Assembly: GCF_040049255.1 (NCBI RefSeq)
Contig: NZ_JBDZDR010000002.1
Span: 806,001 to 870,000, forward strand
Reading direction: 5' to 3'
From: Pseudaminobacter sp040049255
Lineage (GTDB): Bacteria > Pseudomonadota > Alphaproteobacteria > Rhizobiales > Rhizobiaceae
Length of the DNA stretch: 64,000 nucleotides
The translations under genes and the position numbers were made by a program. Below, piece after piece: positions 54,874 through 63,142 of the stretch; position 1 is the first letter of the stretch, and each line of letters opens with the position of its first letter. The notes beneath the pieces are model-generated. The model saw only the letters and a list, made by a program, of their open reading frames with translations. It searched no databases and was not told the origin of the DNA.

Positions 54874-55704
54874 TTACACGCCGAGCAGGGTCCGCACCAG
54901 CCTGTGATCAGGGTCGGCAAGACCTTCGATCACGTCGAAATGGTGCCGGTCGGCTTCCTCGACGCTCGAGACCTCAACGTTGAAGCTGCTCCACAGATTT
55001 TCCAGCAGGCCGTTCTGGCGCACGAATTCGGGCCGTTCGTTGGCGCCCACCCAGCAGGTGATGTCCATGCCGTCGAGCGGCTCGAGCAGCGCAGCACTTT
55101 CCGCACGCGCCTCGGCGAGGTCGAGCCGCAGCGTCTCGTTCATGCTTGTGTTGAGCAGGGGCCGAAGGTCGTGCAGGCCCGAGACCGAGACGGTCTTGCG
55201 CAGCCTTGCGGCCACGTCGCGGTCGAGCGGCGAGGTTACGGTGTTCATGCGGCTGACCAGATGGCCGCCGGCCGAATGGCCTGTGATGCGCAGCGGCCCC
55301 TCGATCTCGCGCGCGGCCGCATTGATCGCTGCGCCGATCTGCCTTGTGATGTCGGAGATGCGCGCCTCAGGCGCCAGCACGTAGGAAGGCATCGCCACCG
55401 CATAGCCGTGTGCGAGCGGGCCCGCCGCCAGATGCGACCATGCCGACTTGTTGAAGGCCATCCAATAGCCGCCATGCACGAAGACCACGAGCCCCCTGGC
55501 ATCCGCCTGCGGCAGGAACAGGTCGTAGCAGTTGCGCGTGTGGGGGCCATAGGCGATGTCTTCGCGCAGGCGCCCGGCACCACGCATCTCGTCACGGAAC
55601 GCTGTTGCCGCGGCGTGCCACTTGGCCGGGTAGGCGTCCCCGCCCGGAATATGCGCCGAATTCGAATAGGCGTCGTCCCAGTCCGTGATCTTGTTTCCCG
55701 ACAA
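54874..55704 (-). CDS. Alpha/beta hydrolase resembling kynurenine formamidase
   Basis: A 276-residue alpha/beta hydrolase. It has HGGYWMAFNKSAW (about residues 76-88), the HGGYW signature that marks kynurenine formamidases and their relatives, the nucleophile elbow GHSAGGHLVSRM (about 148-159) and a late acid/histidine region with DRHHFDVIEGL. Residue order and length fit the esterase/lipase-like arylformamidase group, unlike the metal-dependent bacterial KynB. It is divergent from the aryl-CoA operon with about 205 bases between starts. Formamidase activity on N-formylkynurenine would yield kynurenine and, with kynureninase elsewhere, anthranilate; this is inference. It could also be an esterase of unknown substrate. 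Confidence 0.75.
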   Translation of the reverse strand: MSGNKITDWDDAYSNSAHIPGGDAYPAKWHAAATAFRDEMRGAGRLREDIAYGPHTRNCYDLFLPQADARGLVVFVHGGYWMAFNKSAWSHLAAGPLAHGYAVAMPSYVLAPEARISDITRQIGAAINAAAREIEGPLRITGHSAGGHLVSRMNTVTSPLDRDVAARLRKTVSVSGLHDLRPLLNTSMNETLRLDLAEARAESAALLEPLDGMDITCWVGANERPEFVRQNGLLENLWSSFNVEVSSVEEADRHHFDVIEGLADPDHRLVRTLLGV

Positions 55705-55835
55705 TTCATGCCTCCCTTTGGTCGCCGTCGCTGGCCGGTCCGCGCTTTATCGATCACCGTGCGGCCGTTGCGCAAGTGCCTGGCTGGCGCTCGTGCATGC
55801 GCAAGTCGGGGCAGATTTCACGACTGTCTAAAAAA

Positions 55836-55863
55836 TTTCAAGCTTGAAACTTCATGCTTGAAA
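55836..55863. promoter_or_regulatory. Triple TTTCAAG half-site, probable operator of the aryl-CoA operon
   Basis: TTTCAAGCTTGAAA (55836-55849) is a perfect 14-base palindrome; a third copy of the half-site, CTTGAAA, lies at 55857-55863, again preceded by ATG and followed by T, so ATTTCAAG and CTTGAAAT also form a wide inverted repeat. It is 47 to 74 bases before the monooxygenase start codon, in the intergenic region shared with the hydrolase gene. Palindromes of this size suit a dimeric MarR regulator such as the one in the operon. Confidence 0.65.
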
Positions 55864-55909
55864 TTATCGTGGGGCGGTGCCATCCTTTTCCCATCAGAAG
55901 GAGTTGCCG

Positions 55910-58210
55910 ATGAAGATCGCCTGTCTCGGAGGTGGGCCGGCCGGCCTGTACTTCGCCATCAGCATGAAGCTGCGCGACCCGTCGGCGGAGATCGCCGTGA
56001 TCGAGCGCAACAAGCCGGACGACACGTTCGGCTGGGGCGTTGTGCTCTCCGACGAGACGCTGACCAAACTTGCCGCCAACGATCCCGTGAGCGCCGAAGC
56101 CATCCGCGCGCATTTCGCCTACTGGGACGACATCGCCGTCCACTTCAAGGACACCAAGACGGTGTCGAGCGGCCATGGCTTCTGCGGCATCGGCCGCAAG
56201 CAGCTTCTCCTCCTGCTGCAGGCGCGGGCGAAAGAGCTTGGCATCGAAATTCGCTTCGAGACCAATGTCGAGAGCGTTGCCGACTATGCCGAACAGTATG
56301 ATCTTGTCGTCGCCTCCGACGGCCTGAACTCGCGGACCCGTACCGAATTCGCCGCCCAGTTCGAGCCCGATATCGACGTCCGTGTTTGCAAGTTTGTCTG
56401 GCTCGGCACGCACCAGAAGTTCGACGACGCCTTCACCTTCATCTTCGAGGAGACCGAGCACGGCTGGGTCTGGGCGCACGCCTACCAGTTCGACAACGAC
56501 ACCGCGACCTTCATCGTCGAGTGCAGTACCGAGACCTGGGAAAAGTTCGGCTTCGGCGAGATGAGCCAGCAGGAGAGCATCGCGGTCTGCGAGCGCATCT
56601 TTGCAAAGCATCTCGGCGGCCATGCGCTGATGACCAATGCCAACCACATCCGTGGCTCGGCCTGGCTGAATTTTCCGCGCGTGCTGTGCAAGCGCTGGTC
56701 CTACAAGAACATCGCGCTGCTGGGCGACGCGGCGGCTACCGCGCATTTCTCCATCGGATCGGGAACCAAGCTGGCGCTGGAGAGCGCTGTCGCGCTCGCC
56801 GAATATGTCCACACCGAAAAGTCGCTCGAAACCGCCTTCGCCCGTTACGAAGACGAGCGCCGCGTGCAGGTGTTGCGCCTGCAGTCGGCGGCGCGCAACT
56901 CGCTGGAATGGTTCGAGGAGGTGGAACGCTATTTCCATCTCGACCCGGTGCAGTTCAACTATTCGCTGCTGACCCGCTCGCAGCGCATCAGCCACGAAAA
57001 CCTGCGCCTGCGCGACAAGGACTGGCTGGAGAGCGCCGAAGGCTGGTTCCAGGAGGCTGCCGGCGCGCCGCAGGGCACGCACCGCGCGCCGATGTTCGCG
57101 CCGTTCAAGCTACGGGGCATGGAGTTGAAGAACCGCGTCGTGGTTTCGCCCATGGCGCAGTACAAGGCCGTCGACGGCACGCCGACAGATTGGCACCTCG
57201 TCCACTATGGCGAGCGCGCCAAGGGCGGTGCAGGGCTGCTCTATATCGAGATGACCTGCGTCAGCGCCGAAGGCCGCATCACGCCCGGTTGCCCCGGCTT
57301 CTATGCGCCTGAACATGAAGTGGCCTGGAAGCGCATCGTGGATTTCGTCCACGCCGAAACGGAAGCCAAGATCTGCGCGCAGATCGGCCATGCCGGCCGC
57401 AAGGCTTCGACCCGCGTCGGCTGGGAAGGCACCGACAAGCCGCTGAAGGAAGGCAACTGGCCGGTGTTGTCGGTCTCCGATCTGCCGTGGTCGGAAGAGA
57501 ACCAGACGCCGAAAGCGATGACCCGCGCCGACATGGACCTGGTGCGCGACCAGTTCGTATCGGCGGCACAGATGGCGGATCGCTGCGGCTTCGACATGCT
57601 CGAAATCCACGCCGCGCACGGCTATCTGCTGTCGTCCTTCATCACGCCGGTCACCAACAACCGCACCGACGAATATGGCGGCTCGCTGGAAAACCGCATG
57701 CGCTATCCGCTGGAGATCTTCCATGCGATCCGCGCGGTCTGGCCTGAGGAAAAGCCGATTTCGGTGCGTATCTCGGCCAACGACTGGGTCGGCCCCGAGG
57801 GCGTGACGCCCCAGGAAGCGGTGGAGATCGCGCGTATCTTCCGCGAAGCCGGCGTCGACATCTGCGACGTTTCTGCCGGTCAGACCACCAGGGCCGCGCG
57901 CCCGGTCTATGGCCGCATGTTCCAGACGCCGTTCTCCGACCGCATCCGCAATGAGACCGGCATGGCGACCATGGCCGTGGGCAACATCTACGAGCCGGAC
58001 CACGTCAACTCGATCCTGCTCGCTGGCCGCGCCGACCTTGTCTGTCTCGCCCGTCCGCACCTGACCGACCCCTACTGGACGCTCCGGGCAGCGGCGACCT
58101 TGGGCGACACCGCCGAGGCATGGCCCGACCCATATCTGCCGGGCCGCGACCAGCTTCGGCGCCTCGCCGAGCGCGCCGCCGAGATGGCGGCACAGGATCG
58201 CGCGGTATGA
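55910..58210 (+). CDS. Aryl-CoA flavin monooxygenase/old-yellow-enzyme fusion (2-aminobenzoyl-CoA or salicylyl-CoA type)
   Basis: A 766-residue two-flavin enzyme. The N-terminal half is a single-component FAD monooxygenase (CLGGGPAGLYFAISMK at residues 5-20; the second FAD motif LLGDAAATAHFSIGSGTKLALE at about 270). The C-terminal half, from about 393, is an old-yellow-enzyme-type FMN oxidoreductase (MFAPFKLRGMELKNRVVVSPM, then AAHGYLLSSFITPVTNNRTDEYGG at about 567). This is the architecture of 2-aminobenzoyl-CoA monooxygenase/reductase of Azoarcus evansii, which hydroxylates and then reduces the ring of anthraniloyl-CoA; databases also name relatives salicylyl-CoA 5-hydroxylase. The ATG at 55910 follows AGAAGGAG. 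The end overlaps the SDR gene by ATGA. It is the first gene of the operon. Confidence 0.9.
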   Translation: MKIACLGGGPAGLYFAISMKLRDPSAEIAVIERNKPDDTFGWGVVLSDETLTKLAANDPVSAEAIRAHFAYWDDIAVHFKDTKTVSSGHGFCGIGRKQLLLLLQARAKELGIEIRFETNVESVADYAEQYDLVVASDGLNSRTRTEFAAQFEPDIDVRVCKFVWLGTHQKFDDAFTFIFEETEHGWVWAHAYQFDNDTATFIVECSTETWEKFGFGEMSQQESIAVCERIFAKHLGGHALMTNANHIRGSAWLNFPRVLCKRWSYKNIALLGDAAATAHFSIGSGTKLALESAVALAEYVHTEKSLETAFARYEDERRVQVLRLQSAARNSLEWFEEVERYFHLDPVQFNYSLLTRSQRISHENLRLRDKDWLESAEGWFQEAAGAPQGTHRAPMFAPFKLRGMELKNRVVVSPMAQYKAVDGTPTDWHLVHYGERAKGGAGLLYIEMTCVSAEGRITPGCPGFYAPEHEVAWKRIVDFVHAETEAKICAQIGHAGRKASTRVGWEGTDKPLKEGNWPVLSVSDLPWSEENQTPKAMTRADMDLVRDQFVSAAQMADRCGFDMLEIHAAHGYLLSSFITPVTNNRTDEYGGSLENRMRYPLEIFHAIRAVWPEEKPISVRISANDWVGPEGVTPQEAVEIARIFREAGVDICDVSAGQTTRAARPVYGRMFQTPFSDRIRNETGMATMAVGNIYEPDHVNSILLAGRADLVCLARPHLTDPYWTLRAAATLGDTAEAWPDPYLPGRDQLRRLAERAAEMAAQDRAV

Positions 58211-58971
58211 GAGATCTGACCGGCAAGTGCGCACTGGTCACCGGCGGCGGCTCGGGCATGGGCGCGGCAATTGCCCGCGCGCTGGCCGATGCCGGCGCGA
58301 CCGTCGTCGTATCTGGCCGGCGAATGGATGCGCTGCTGGAGGTGGCGGCTAGTTCGAAAGACATCGTCGCCATGACGGCCGACGTCACCGACGAGGCGTC
58401 GCTCAAGGCTCTGTTCGACCAGATCGCCAGCGAAGTCGGCGATCTCGACATCGTCGTTGCCAATGCGGGCGCTGCCGAAAGCGCGCCGTTCCGGCGCACC
58501 GGCCTCGACCTCTGGCGCCGGATGATGGACGTCAACCTCACCAGCGTCTTCATGACCTTCCAGCAGGCGCTGGCCAGCGGCATGGCCAAGCGCGGCGAGG
58601 GCAGGCTGGTCGCCGTCGCCTCGACCGCCGGGCTCAAGGGCTATCCTTATGTGTCCGCCTATGCGGCCGCCAAGCATGGGGTTATCGGGCTGACGCGCTC
58701 ACTGGCGCTTGAACTCGCCGAGACCGGTATTACGGTGAACGCCGTCTGTCCCGGATTCACGTTGACGCCCATGCTCGAACGATCGATCGAAAACATCATG
58801 CAGAAGACCGGCAAGAGCCGGGAGGAAGCCGCCGCCGCGCTGACGGAGGGCAATCCGCAGCGCCGCTTCGTGCTGCCTGAGGAGGTGGCGCAGAGCGTGC
58901 TCTACCTCTGTGGGCCGAATTCCGGCTCCATGACCGGCCAGGCCCTGTCGGTATCGGGAGGCGAGATATGA
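58207..58971 (+). CDS. Short-chain dehydrogenase/reductase in the aryl-CoA operon
   Basis: A 254-residue SDR. The dinucleotide motif is TGGGSGMG (about residues 12-19), NAG at about 88, and the catalytic Ser-Tyr-Lys in VASTAGLKGYPYVSAYAAAKHG with Tyr and Lys in YAAAK. C-terminal GLTRSLALELAETGITVNAVCPG is classical. It is translationally coupled to the preceding monooxygenase gene (ATGA) and the following MarR gene (ATGA). In context it may oxidise a beta-hydroxyacyl-CoA or cyclic alcohol intermediate of the route; that is inferred from the operon. Confidence 0.88.
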   Translation: MRDLTGKCALVTGGGSGMGAAIARALADAGATVVVSGRRMDALLEVAASSKDIVAMTADVTDEASLKALFDQIASEVGDLDIVVANAGAAESAPFRRTGLDLWRRMMDVNLTSVFMTFQQALASGMAKRGEGRLVAVASTAGLKGYPYVSAYAAAKHGVIGLTRSLALELAETGITVNAVCPGFTLTPMLERSIENIMQKTGKSREEAAAALTEGNPQRRFVLPEEVAQSVLYLCGPNSGSMTGQALSVSGGEI

Positions 58972-59462
58972 GCGTGCAGCTGCCCGACGAGTTGAGTGCT
59001 TCCAGTCCGGTCAGGCCGCGGGTGCGTGTCTGGCTGAAGCTGTTGAAGGTCACCAAGAATGTCGAGCAGGTCGTTCGCGAAAACCTTCGCGCCGAATTCG
59101 ACACCACCTTGCCGCGCTTCGACGTGCTCGCCGCGTTGGACCGTTTCGACGATGGCCTCAAGATGAGCGAGCTGTCGGCAGCGCTTCGCGTCTCCAACGG
59201 CAATGTCACGGGCATCATCGAACGCCTCGTCATCGACGGTCTGGTGCTGCGCGTGCCGGTAGCGGGCGACAAGCGCGCCACCCTGGTGCGCCTGACCCAG
59301 AAGGGGCAGGAGGAGTTCGCCAAGATGGCGGCGGCGCATGCGCGCTGGGTCAACGCCGTGCTCGAGGACCTGCCGCCGGCGGCGTGCGAGCAGGTTATCG
59401 GTATCCTGGACACCATCGGCAGGGCGCCGAAACAGACAGCGAAGGTTGATGATAATGACTGA
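58968..59462 (+). CDS. MarR-family transcriptional regulator within the operon
   Basis: A 164-residue MarR-type repressor with a winged helix: LKMSELSAALRVSNGNVTGI with ERLVIDGLVLRVPVAGDKRA as the wing, then VRLTQKGQEEFAKMAAAH. MarR proteins next to aryl-CoA genes usually respond to the CoA thioester or acid and repress the operon. Its position inside the operon (overlapping SDR and hydratase starts) means it is made with the enzymes, giving feedback. The palindrome at 55836 is the likely target. Confidence 0.9.
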   Translation: MSVQLPDELSASSPVRPRVRVWLKLLKVTKNVEQVVRENLRAEFDTTLPRFDVLAALDRFDDGLKMSELSAALRVSNGNVTGIIERLVIDGLVLRVPVAGDKRATLVRLTQKGQEEFAKMAAAHARWVNAVLEDLPPAACEQVIGILDTIGRAPKQTAKVDDND

Positions 59463-60267
59463 TATGGCGGGTTACGTCGCAAAGCATTTCCTCTGGCGCG
59501 TGGAGGACGGCATCGCCGTCGTCACGCTCGACCGGCCCGAGCGCAAGAACCCGCTGACCTTCGACAGCTATGCCGAACTGCGCGACGTGTTCCGCGCGCT
59601 GGTCTATGCCGACGACATCAAGGCGGTGGTGTTCGGCTCCAACGGCGGCAATTTCTGCTCCGGTGGCGATGTGCACGACATCATCGGCCCGCTGCTCGAC
59701 CTCGACATGAAGGGCCTGCTGCGCTTCACTCGGATGACCGGCGATCTGGTCAAGGCCATGATCAACTGCGGCAAGCCGGTGATTGCGGCCGTCGACGGCG
59801 TGTGCGTCGGTGCCGGCGCCATCGTCGCCATGGCCTCCGACATCCGTCTCGCAACCCCGGAAGCCAAGACCGCATTCCTGTTCACCCGCGTCGGCCTTGC
59901 CGGTTGCGACATGGGCGCCTGCGCGATCCTGCCGCGCATCATCGGCCAGGGCAGGGCCTCCGAGCTGCTCTACACCGGCCGCACCATGAGCGCCGACGAG
60001 GGCGAGCGCTGGGGTTTCTACAACCGCATCGTCGATGCCGCCTCGCTCGACGCCGAGGCGATCGCCGTGGCCCGCCGCCTCGCCGACGGCCCGAACTTCG
60101 GCCATATGATGACCAAGACCATGCTGAACCAGGAATGGTCGATGTCCATCGAGCAGGCCATCGAGGCCGAAGCGCAGGCGCAGGCCATCTGCATGCAGAC
60201 GCAGGATTTCAAGCGCGCCTACGACGCCTTCGTCGCGCGCGAAAAACCTGTCTTCAAGGGCGACTGA
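59455..60267 (+). CDS. Crotonase-family protein, atypical active site
   Basis: A 270-residue member of the enoyl-CoA hydratase/isomerase fold. Oxyanion loops are recognisable: GGNFCSGGDVHDIIG (about residues 64-78) and DGVCVGAGAIVAMASDIRLA (about 110-130). The two canonical glutamates are missing: the first site reads AGAIVA where GGGxELA is usual, and the second region reads FTRVGLAGCDMGACAILPR, with no PE motif but an aspartate in GCDMG. It may therefore be an isomerase, dehalogenase-like or ring-cleaving hydrolase rather than a hydratase. Starts at 59449, 59455 and 59464 are all possible; the middle one overlaps MarR by eight bases. Confidence 0.85.
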   Translation: MTDMAGYVAKHFLWRVEDGIAVVTLDRPERKNPLTFDSYAELRDVFRALVYADDIKAVVFGSNGGNFCSGGDVHDIIGPLLDLDMKGLLRFTRMTGDLVKAMINCGKPVIAAVDGVCVGAGAIVAMASDIRLATPEAKTAFLFTRVGLAGCDMGACAILPRIIGQGRASELLYTGRTMSADEGERWGFYNRIVDAASLDAEAIAVARRLADGPNFGHMMTKTMLNQEWSMSIEQAIEAEAQAQAICMQTQDFKRAYDAFVAREKPVFKGD

Positions 60268-60268
60268 C

Positions 60269-61426
60269 ATGGCGGACCGCAGCTTTCTCACCTGGCCCTT
60301 CTTCGAAGAGCGCCACCGCATCCTCGCCGACGCGCTCGACCGCTGGGCCGCCGCCAATCTGGCGAACATCGACCACAGCGACGTCGACGCCGCCTGCCGC
60401 GAGCTGGTGGCCAAGCTGGGCGAGGGCGGCTGGCTGGAATATTCGGCCGTCGATCCCGATGTGGCGGTCAGCACGCTCGACGTGCGCAGCCTTTGCATAA
60501 TCCGCGAGACACTGGCGCGCCATGACGGCCTTGCCGACTTCTCCTTTGCCATGCAGGGCCTGGGCACCGGCGCGATCTCGCTGTTCGGCACGGTCGACCA
60601 GAAACGCGAATGGCTGAGCCGTACGCGGGCGGGCACCGCGCTTTCCGCTTTCGCGCTGAGCGAGCCGAAATCCGGCTCCGACGTCGCCAATCTCGACCTT
60701 GCCGCGCGCGAGGACGGCGACTTCTACGTTCTTGAAGGCGAGAAGACCTGGATTTCAAACGGCGGCATCGCCGACATGTACACGGTCTTTGCACGCACCG
60801 GCGAAGCGCCGGGCGCCAAGGGCATCTCGGCCTTCATCGTGCCGGCCGACACGCCGGGCCTGTCGATCGCCGAGCGGCTGGAGGTGATCGCGCCGCACCC
60901 GCTGGCGCGGCTGTCTTTCGAGAACTGCCGTGTGCCGAAATCGGCCATGCTCGGAAAGCCGGGCGAGGGCTTCAAGATCGCCATGTCAGTGCTCGACGTG
61001 TTCCGCTCGACGGTTGCCGCCGCCGCGCTCGGCTTTGCCCGCCGCGCGCTGGACGAGGCTGTTGCGCGTTCGACGTCGCGAGAACTGTTCGGCGCGCCCA
61101 TGTCGGACCTGCAGATGGTGCAGGGCCACATCGCCGACATGGCGCTCGACATCGATGCCGCGGCGCTCCTCGTCTATCGCGCCGCCTGGCTGAAGGATTC
61201 GGGCGCGCCGCGCGTCAGCCGTGAAGCGGCGATGGCCAAGCTTTACGCCACAGATCGCGCCCAGAGCGTGATCGATAAGGCGGTCCAGATCCATGGCGGC
61301 GACGGCGTGCGCAAGGGCAGCGTCGTCGAAAGCCTCTATCGGGAGATCCGGGCGCTGCGCATCTACGAGGGCGCGTCCGACGTACAGAAAGTCATAATAG
61401 CCAGGCAGACGCTGGCGGGAGGATAA
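60269..61426 (+). CDS. Acyl-CoA dehydrogenase of the aryl-CoA operon
   Basis: A 385-residue flavin dehydrogenase. It has AFALSEPKSGSDVANLDL (FAD-binding loop, about residues 130-147), KTWISNGGIADMYTVFA, VQIHGGDGVRKGS and the C-terminal LRIYEGASDVQKVIIARQTL with the catalytic glutamate. It starts one base after the crotonase stop codon and ends three bases before the ligase start. Within a CoA-dependent ring degradation route it would desaturate a ring-opened or cyclic acyl-CoA intermediate. Confidence 0.92.
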   Translation: MADRSFLTWPFFEERHRILADALDRWAAANLANIDHSDVDAACRELVAKLGEGGWLEYSAVDPDVAVSTLDVRSLCIIRETLARHDGLADFSFAMQGLGTGAISLFGTVDQKREWLSRTRAGTALSAFALSEPKSGSDVANLDLAAREDGDFYVLEGEKTWISNGGIADMYTVFARTGEAPGAKGISAFIVPADTPGLSIAERLEVIAPHPLARLSFENCRVPKSAMLGKPGEGFKIAMSVLDVFRSTVAAAALGFARRALDEAVARSTSRELFGAPMSDLQMVQGHIADMALDIDAAALLVYRAAWLKDSGAPRVSREAAMAKLYATDRAQSVIDKAVQIHGGDGVRKGSVVESLYREIRALRIYEGASDVQKVIIARQTLAGG

Positions 61427-61429
61427 TGA

Positions 61430-63052
61430 ATGCTGGGGCCATCGGCGCACATCGACACATTTGCTCGTGACAACCTGCCGCCGGTGGAGGAGTGGCCCGA
61501 CCTGCTGCTCGACGGCTTCGACTATCCCGAGACGCTCAACGCCGCAGTCGAGTTCACCGACGCCATGGTCGCCAAGGGTTTTGGCGACAACATCGCGCTG
61601 ATCGGCAATGGCCGCCGCCGGACCTACAAGGAACTGACCGACTGGTCGAACCGCATCGCGCATGCGCTGGTCGACAACTATGGCGTCAAGCCGGGCAACC
61701 GGGTGCTGATCCGCTCGGCCAACAACCCCGCCATGGTCGCCTGCTGGCTCGCAGCCACCAAGGCCGGTGCCGTGGTGGTCAACACCATGCCGATGCTGCG
61801 CGCGGGCGAGCTCGCGAAGATCGTGGACAAGGCGGAGATCGAATTCGCGCTTTGCGACTCGCGCATCCTCGATGAGCTCGTCGCCTGCGCCAAGACCTCG
61901 AATTTCCTCAAGAAGGTGATCGGCTTCGACGGCACCGCCAACCACGATGCCGAGCTCGACCGCATCGCGCTCGACAAGCCGGTGAAGTTCGACGCCGTGC
62001 CGACCAGCCGCGAAGATGTCGCGCTTCTGGGCTTCACCTCCGGCACCACGGGCGAGCCCAAGGCGACGATGCATTTCCATCGCGACCTCCTCATCATCGC
62101 CGATGCCTATGGCAAGGAAGTGCTGGGCGTGCGGCCGGACGATATTTTTGTGGGCTCGCCGCCGCTCGCTTTCACCTTCGGCCTCGGCGGCCTTGCCATC
62201 TTCCCGCTGCGCTTTGGCGCGGCCGCGACGCTTCTGGAGCAGGCAACGCCGCCGAAGATGATCGAGATCATCGAGAACTACAAGGCGACCATCAGCTTCA
62301 CCGCGCCTACGGCCTACCGCGTCATGCTGGCGGCGATGGACAAGGGCGCGGATCTCAGCTCGCTGCGCGTCGCAGTCTCCGCCGGCGAGACGCTGCCCGC
62401 GCCGATCTACAATGCCTGGATGGAGAAGACCGGCAAGCCGATGCTGGACGGCATCGGCTCCACCGAGATGCTGCACATCTTCATCACCAACCGCCTGGGC
62501 GATTCCGCTCCTGGCTCCACCGGCAAGCCGGTCGGCGGCTATGAGGCGAAGATTGTCGACGAGGATATGAACGAAAAGCCGCGCGGCGAGGTGGGACGGC
62601 TCGCGGTGCGAGGACCCACGGGCTGCCGCTATCTGGCCGACAAGCGGCAACGAACCTATGTGCGCGGCGGCTGGAACCTCACCGGCGATGCCTTCTACCA
62701 GGACGAGGACGGCTATTTCCATTTTGCCGCCCGCTCCGACGACATGATCATCTCCGCCGGCTACAACATCGCCGGGCCGGAAGTGGAAGCGGCGTTGCTC
62801 AGCCACGCTTTCGTCTCCGAATGCGCTGTGATCGGTGCAGCCGACGAAGAGCGTGGCCAGATCGTGCAGGCACATGTGGTGCTGGCGGCCGGCGTGACTG
62901 CGGACGCCATGACGATCAAGACGCTGCAGGATCACGTCAAGCAGGTGATCGCGCCCTACAAATATCCGCGTTCGATCAAGTTCATCGAGGCTCTGCCGAA
63001 GACGGCTACAGGCAAGATCCAGCGTTTCGTGCTGAAGCAGGCGCAGCAATAG
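61430..63052 (+). CDS. Aryl-CoA ligase, 2-aminobenzoate-CoA ligase-like
   Basis: A 540-residue AMP-forming ligase that should activate an aromatic acid to its CoA thioester. Motifs: LLGFTSGTTGEPKATMHFHRD (P-loop, about 200-220), PTAYRVMLAAMDKGADLSSL, DGIGSTEMLHIF (A5 region, about 345), TGDAFYQDEDGYFHFAARSDDMI (A7/A8) and PKTATGKIQRFVL with the catalytic lysine. STEMLHIF and the N-terminal DNLPPVEEWPDLL are typical of 2-aminobenzoate/benzoate-CoA ligases. It is the last gene of the operon. Salicylate is an alternative substrate. Confidence 0.88.
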   Translation: MLGPSAHIDTFARDNLPPVEEWPDLLLDGFDYPETLNAAVEFTDAMVAKGFGDNIALIGNGRRRTYKELTDWSNRIAHALVDNYGVKPGNRVLIRSANNPAMVACWLAATKAGAVVVNTMPMLRAGELAKIVDKAEIEFALCDSRILDELVACAKTSNFLKKVIGFDGTANHDAELDRIALDKPVKFDAVPTSREDVALLGFTSGTTGEPKATMHFHRDLLIIADAYGKEVLGVRPDDIFVGSPPLAFTFGLGGLAIFPLRFGAAATLLEQATPPKMIEIIENYKATISFTAPTAYRVMLAAMDKGADLSSLRVAVSAGETLPAPIYNAWMEKTGKPMLDGIGSTEMLHIFITNRLGDSAPGSTGKPVGGYEAKIVDEDMNEKPRGEVGRLAVRGPTGCRYLADKRQRTYVRGGWNLTGDAFYQDEDGYFHFAARSDDMIISAGYNIAGPEVEAALLSHAFVSECAVIGAADEERGQIVQAHVVLAAGVTADAMTIKTLQDHVKQVIAPYKYPRSIKFIEALPKTATGKIQRFVLKQAQQ

Positions 63053-63142
63053 AAGCTGCGCCGGGCGCGATTTCGCAAGGGCGTTGAGGGTGGAACGCGC
63101 GAGCGCGCTGCCCTCACGTGCGTTCACCAGCCGGCCGCATGG

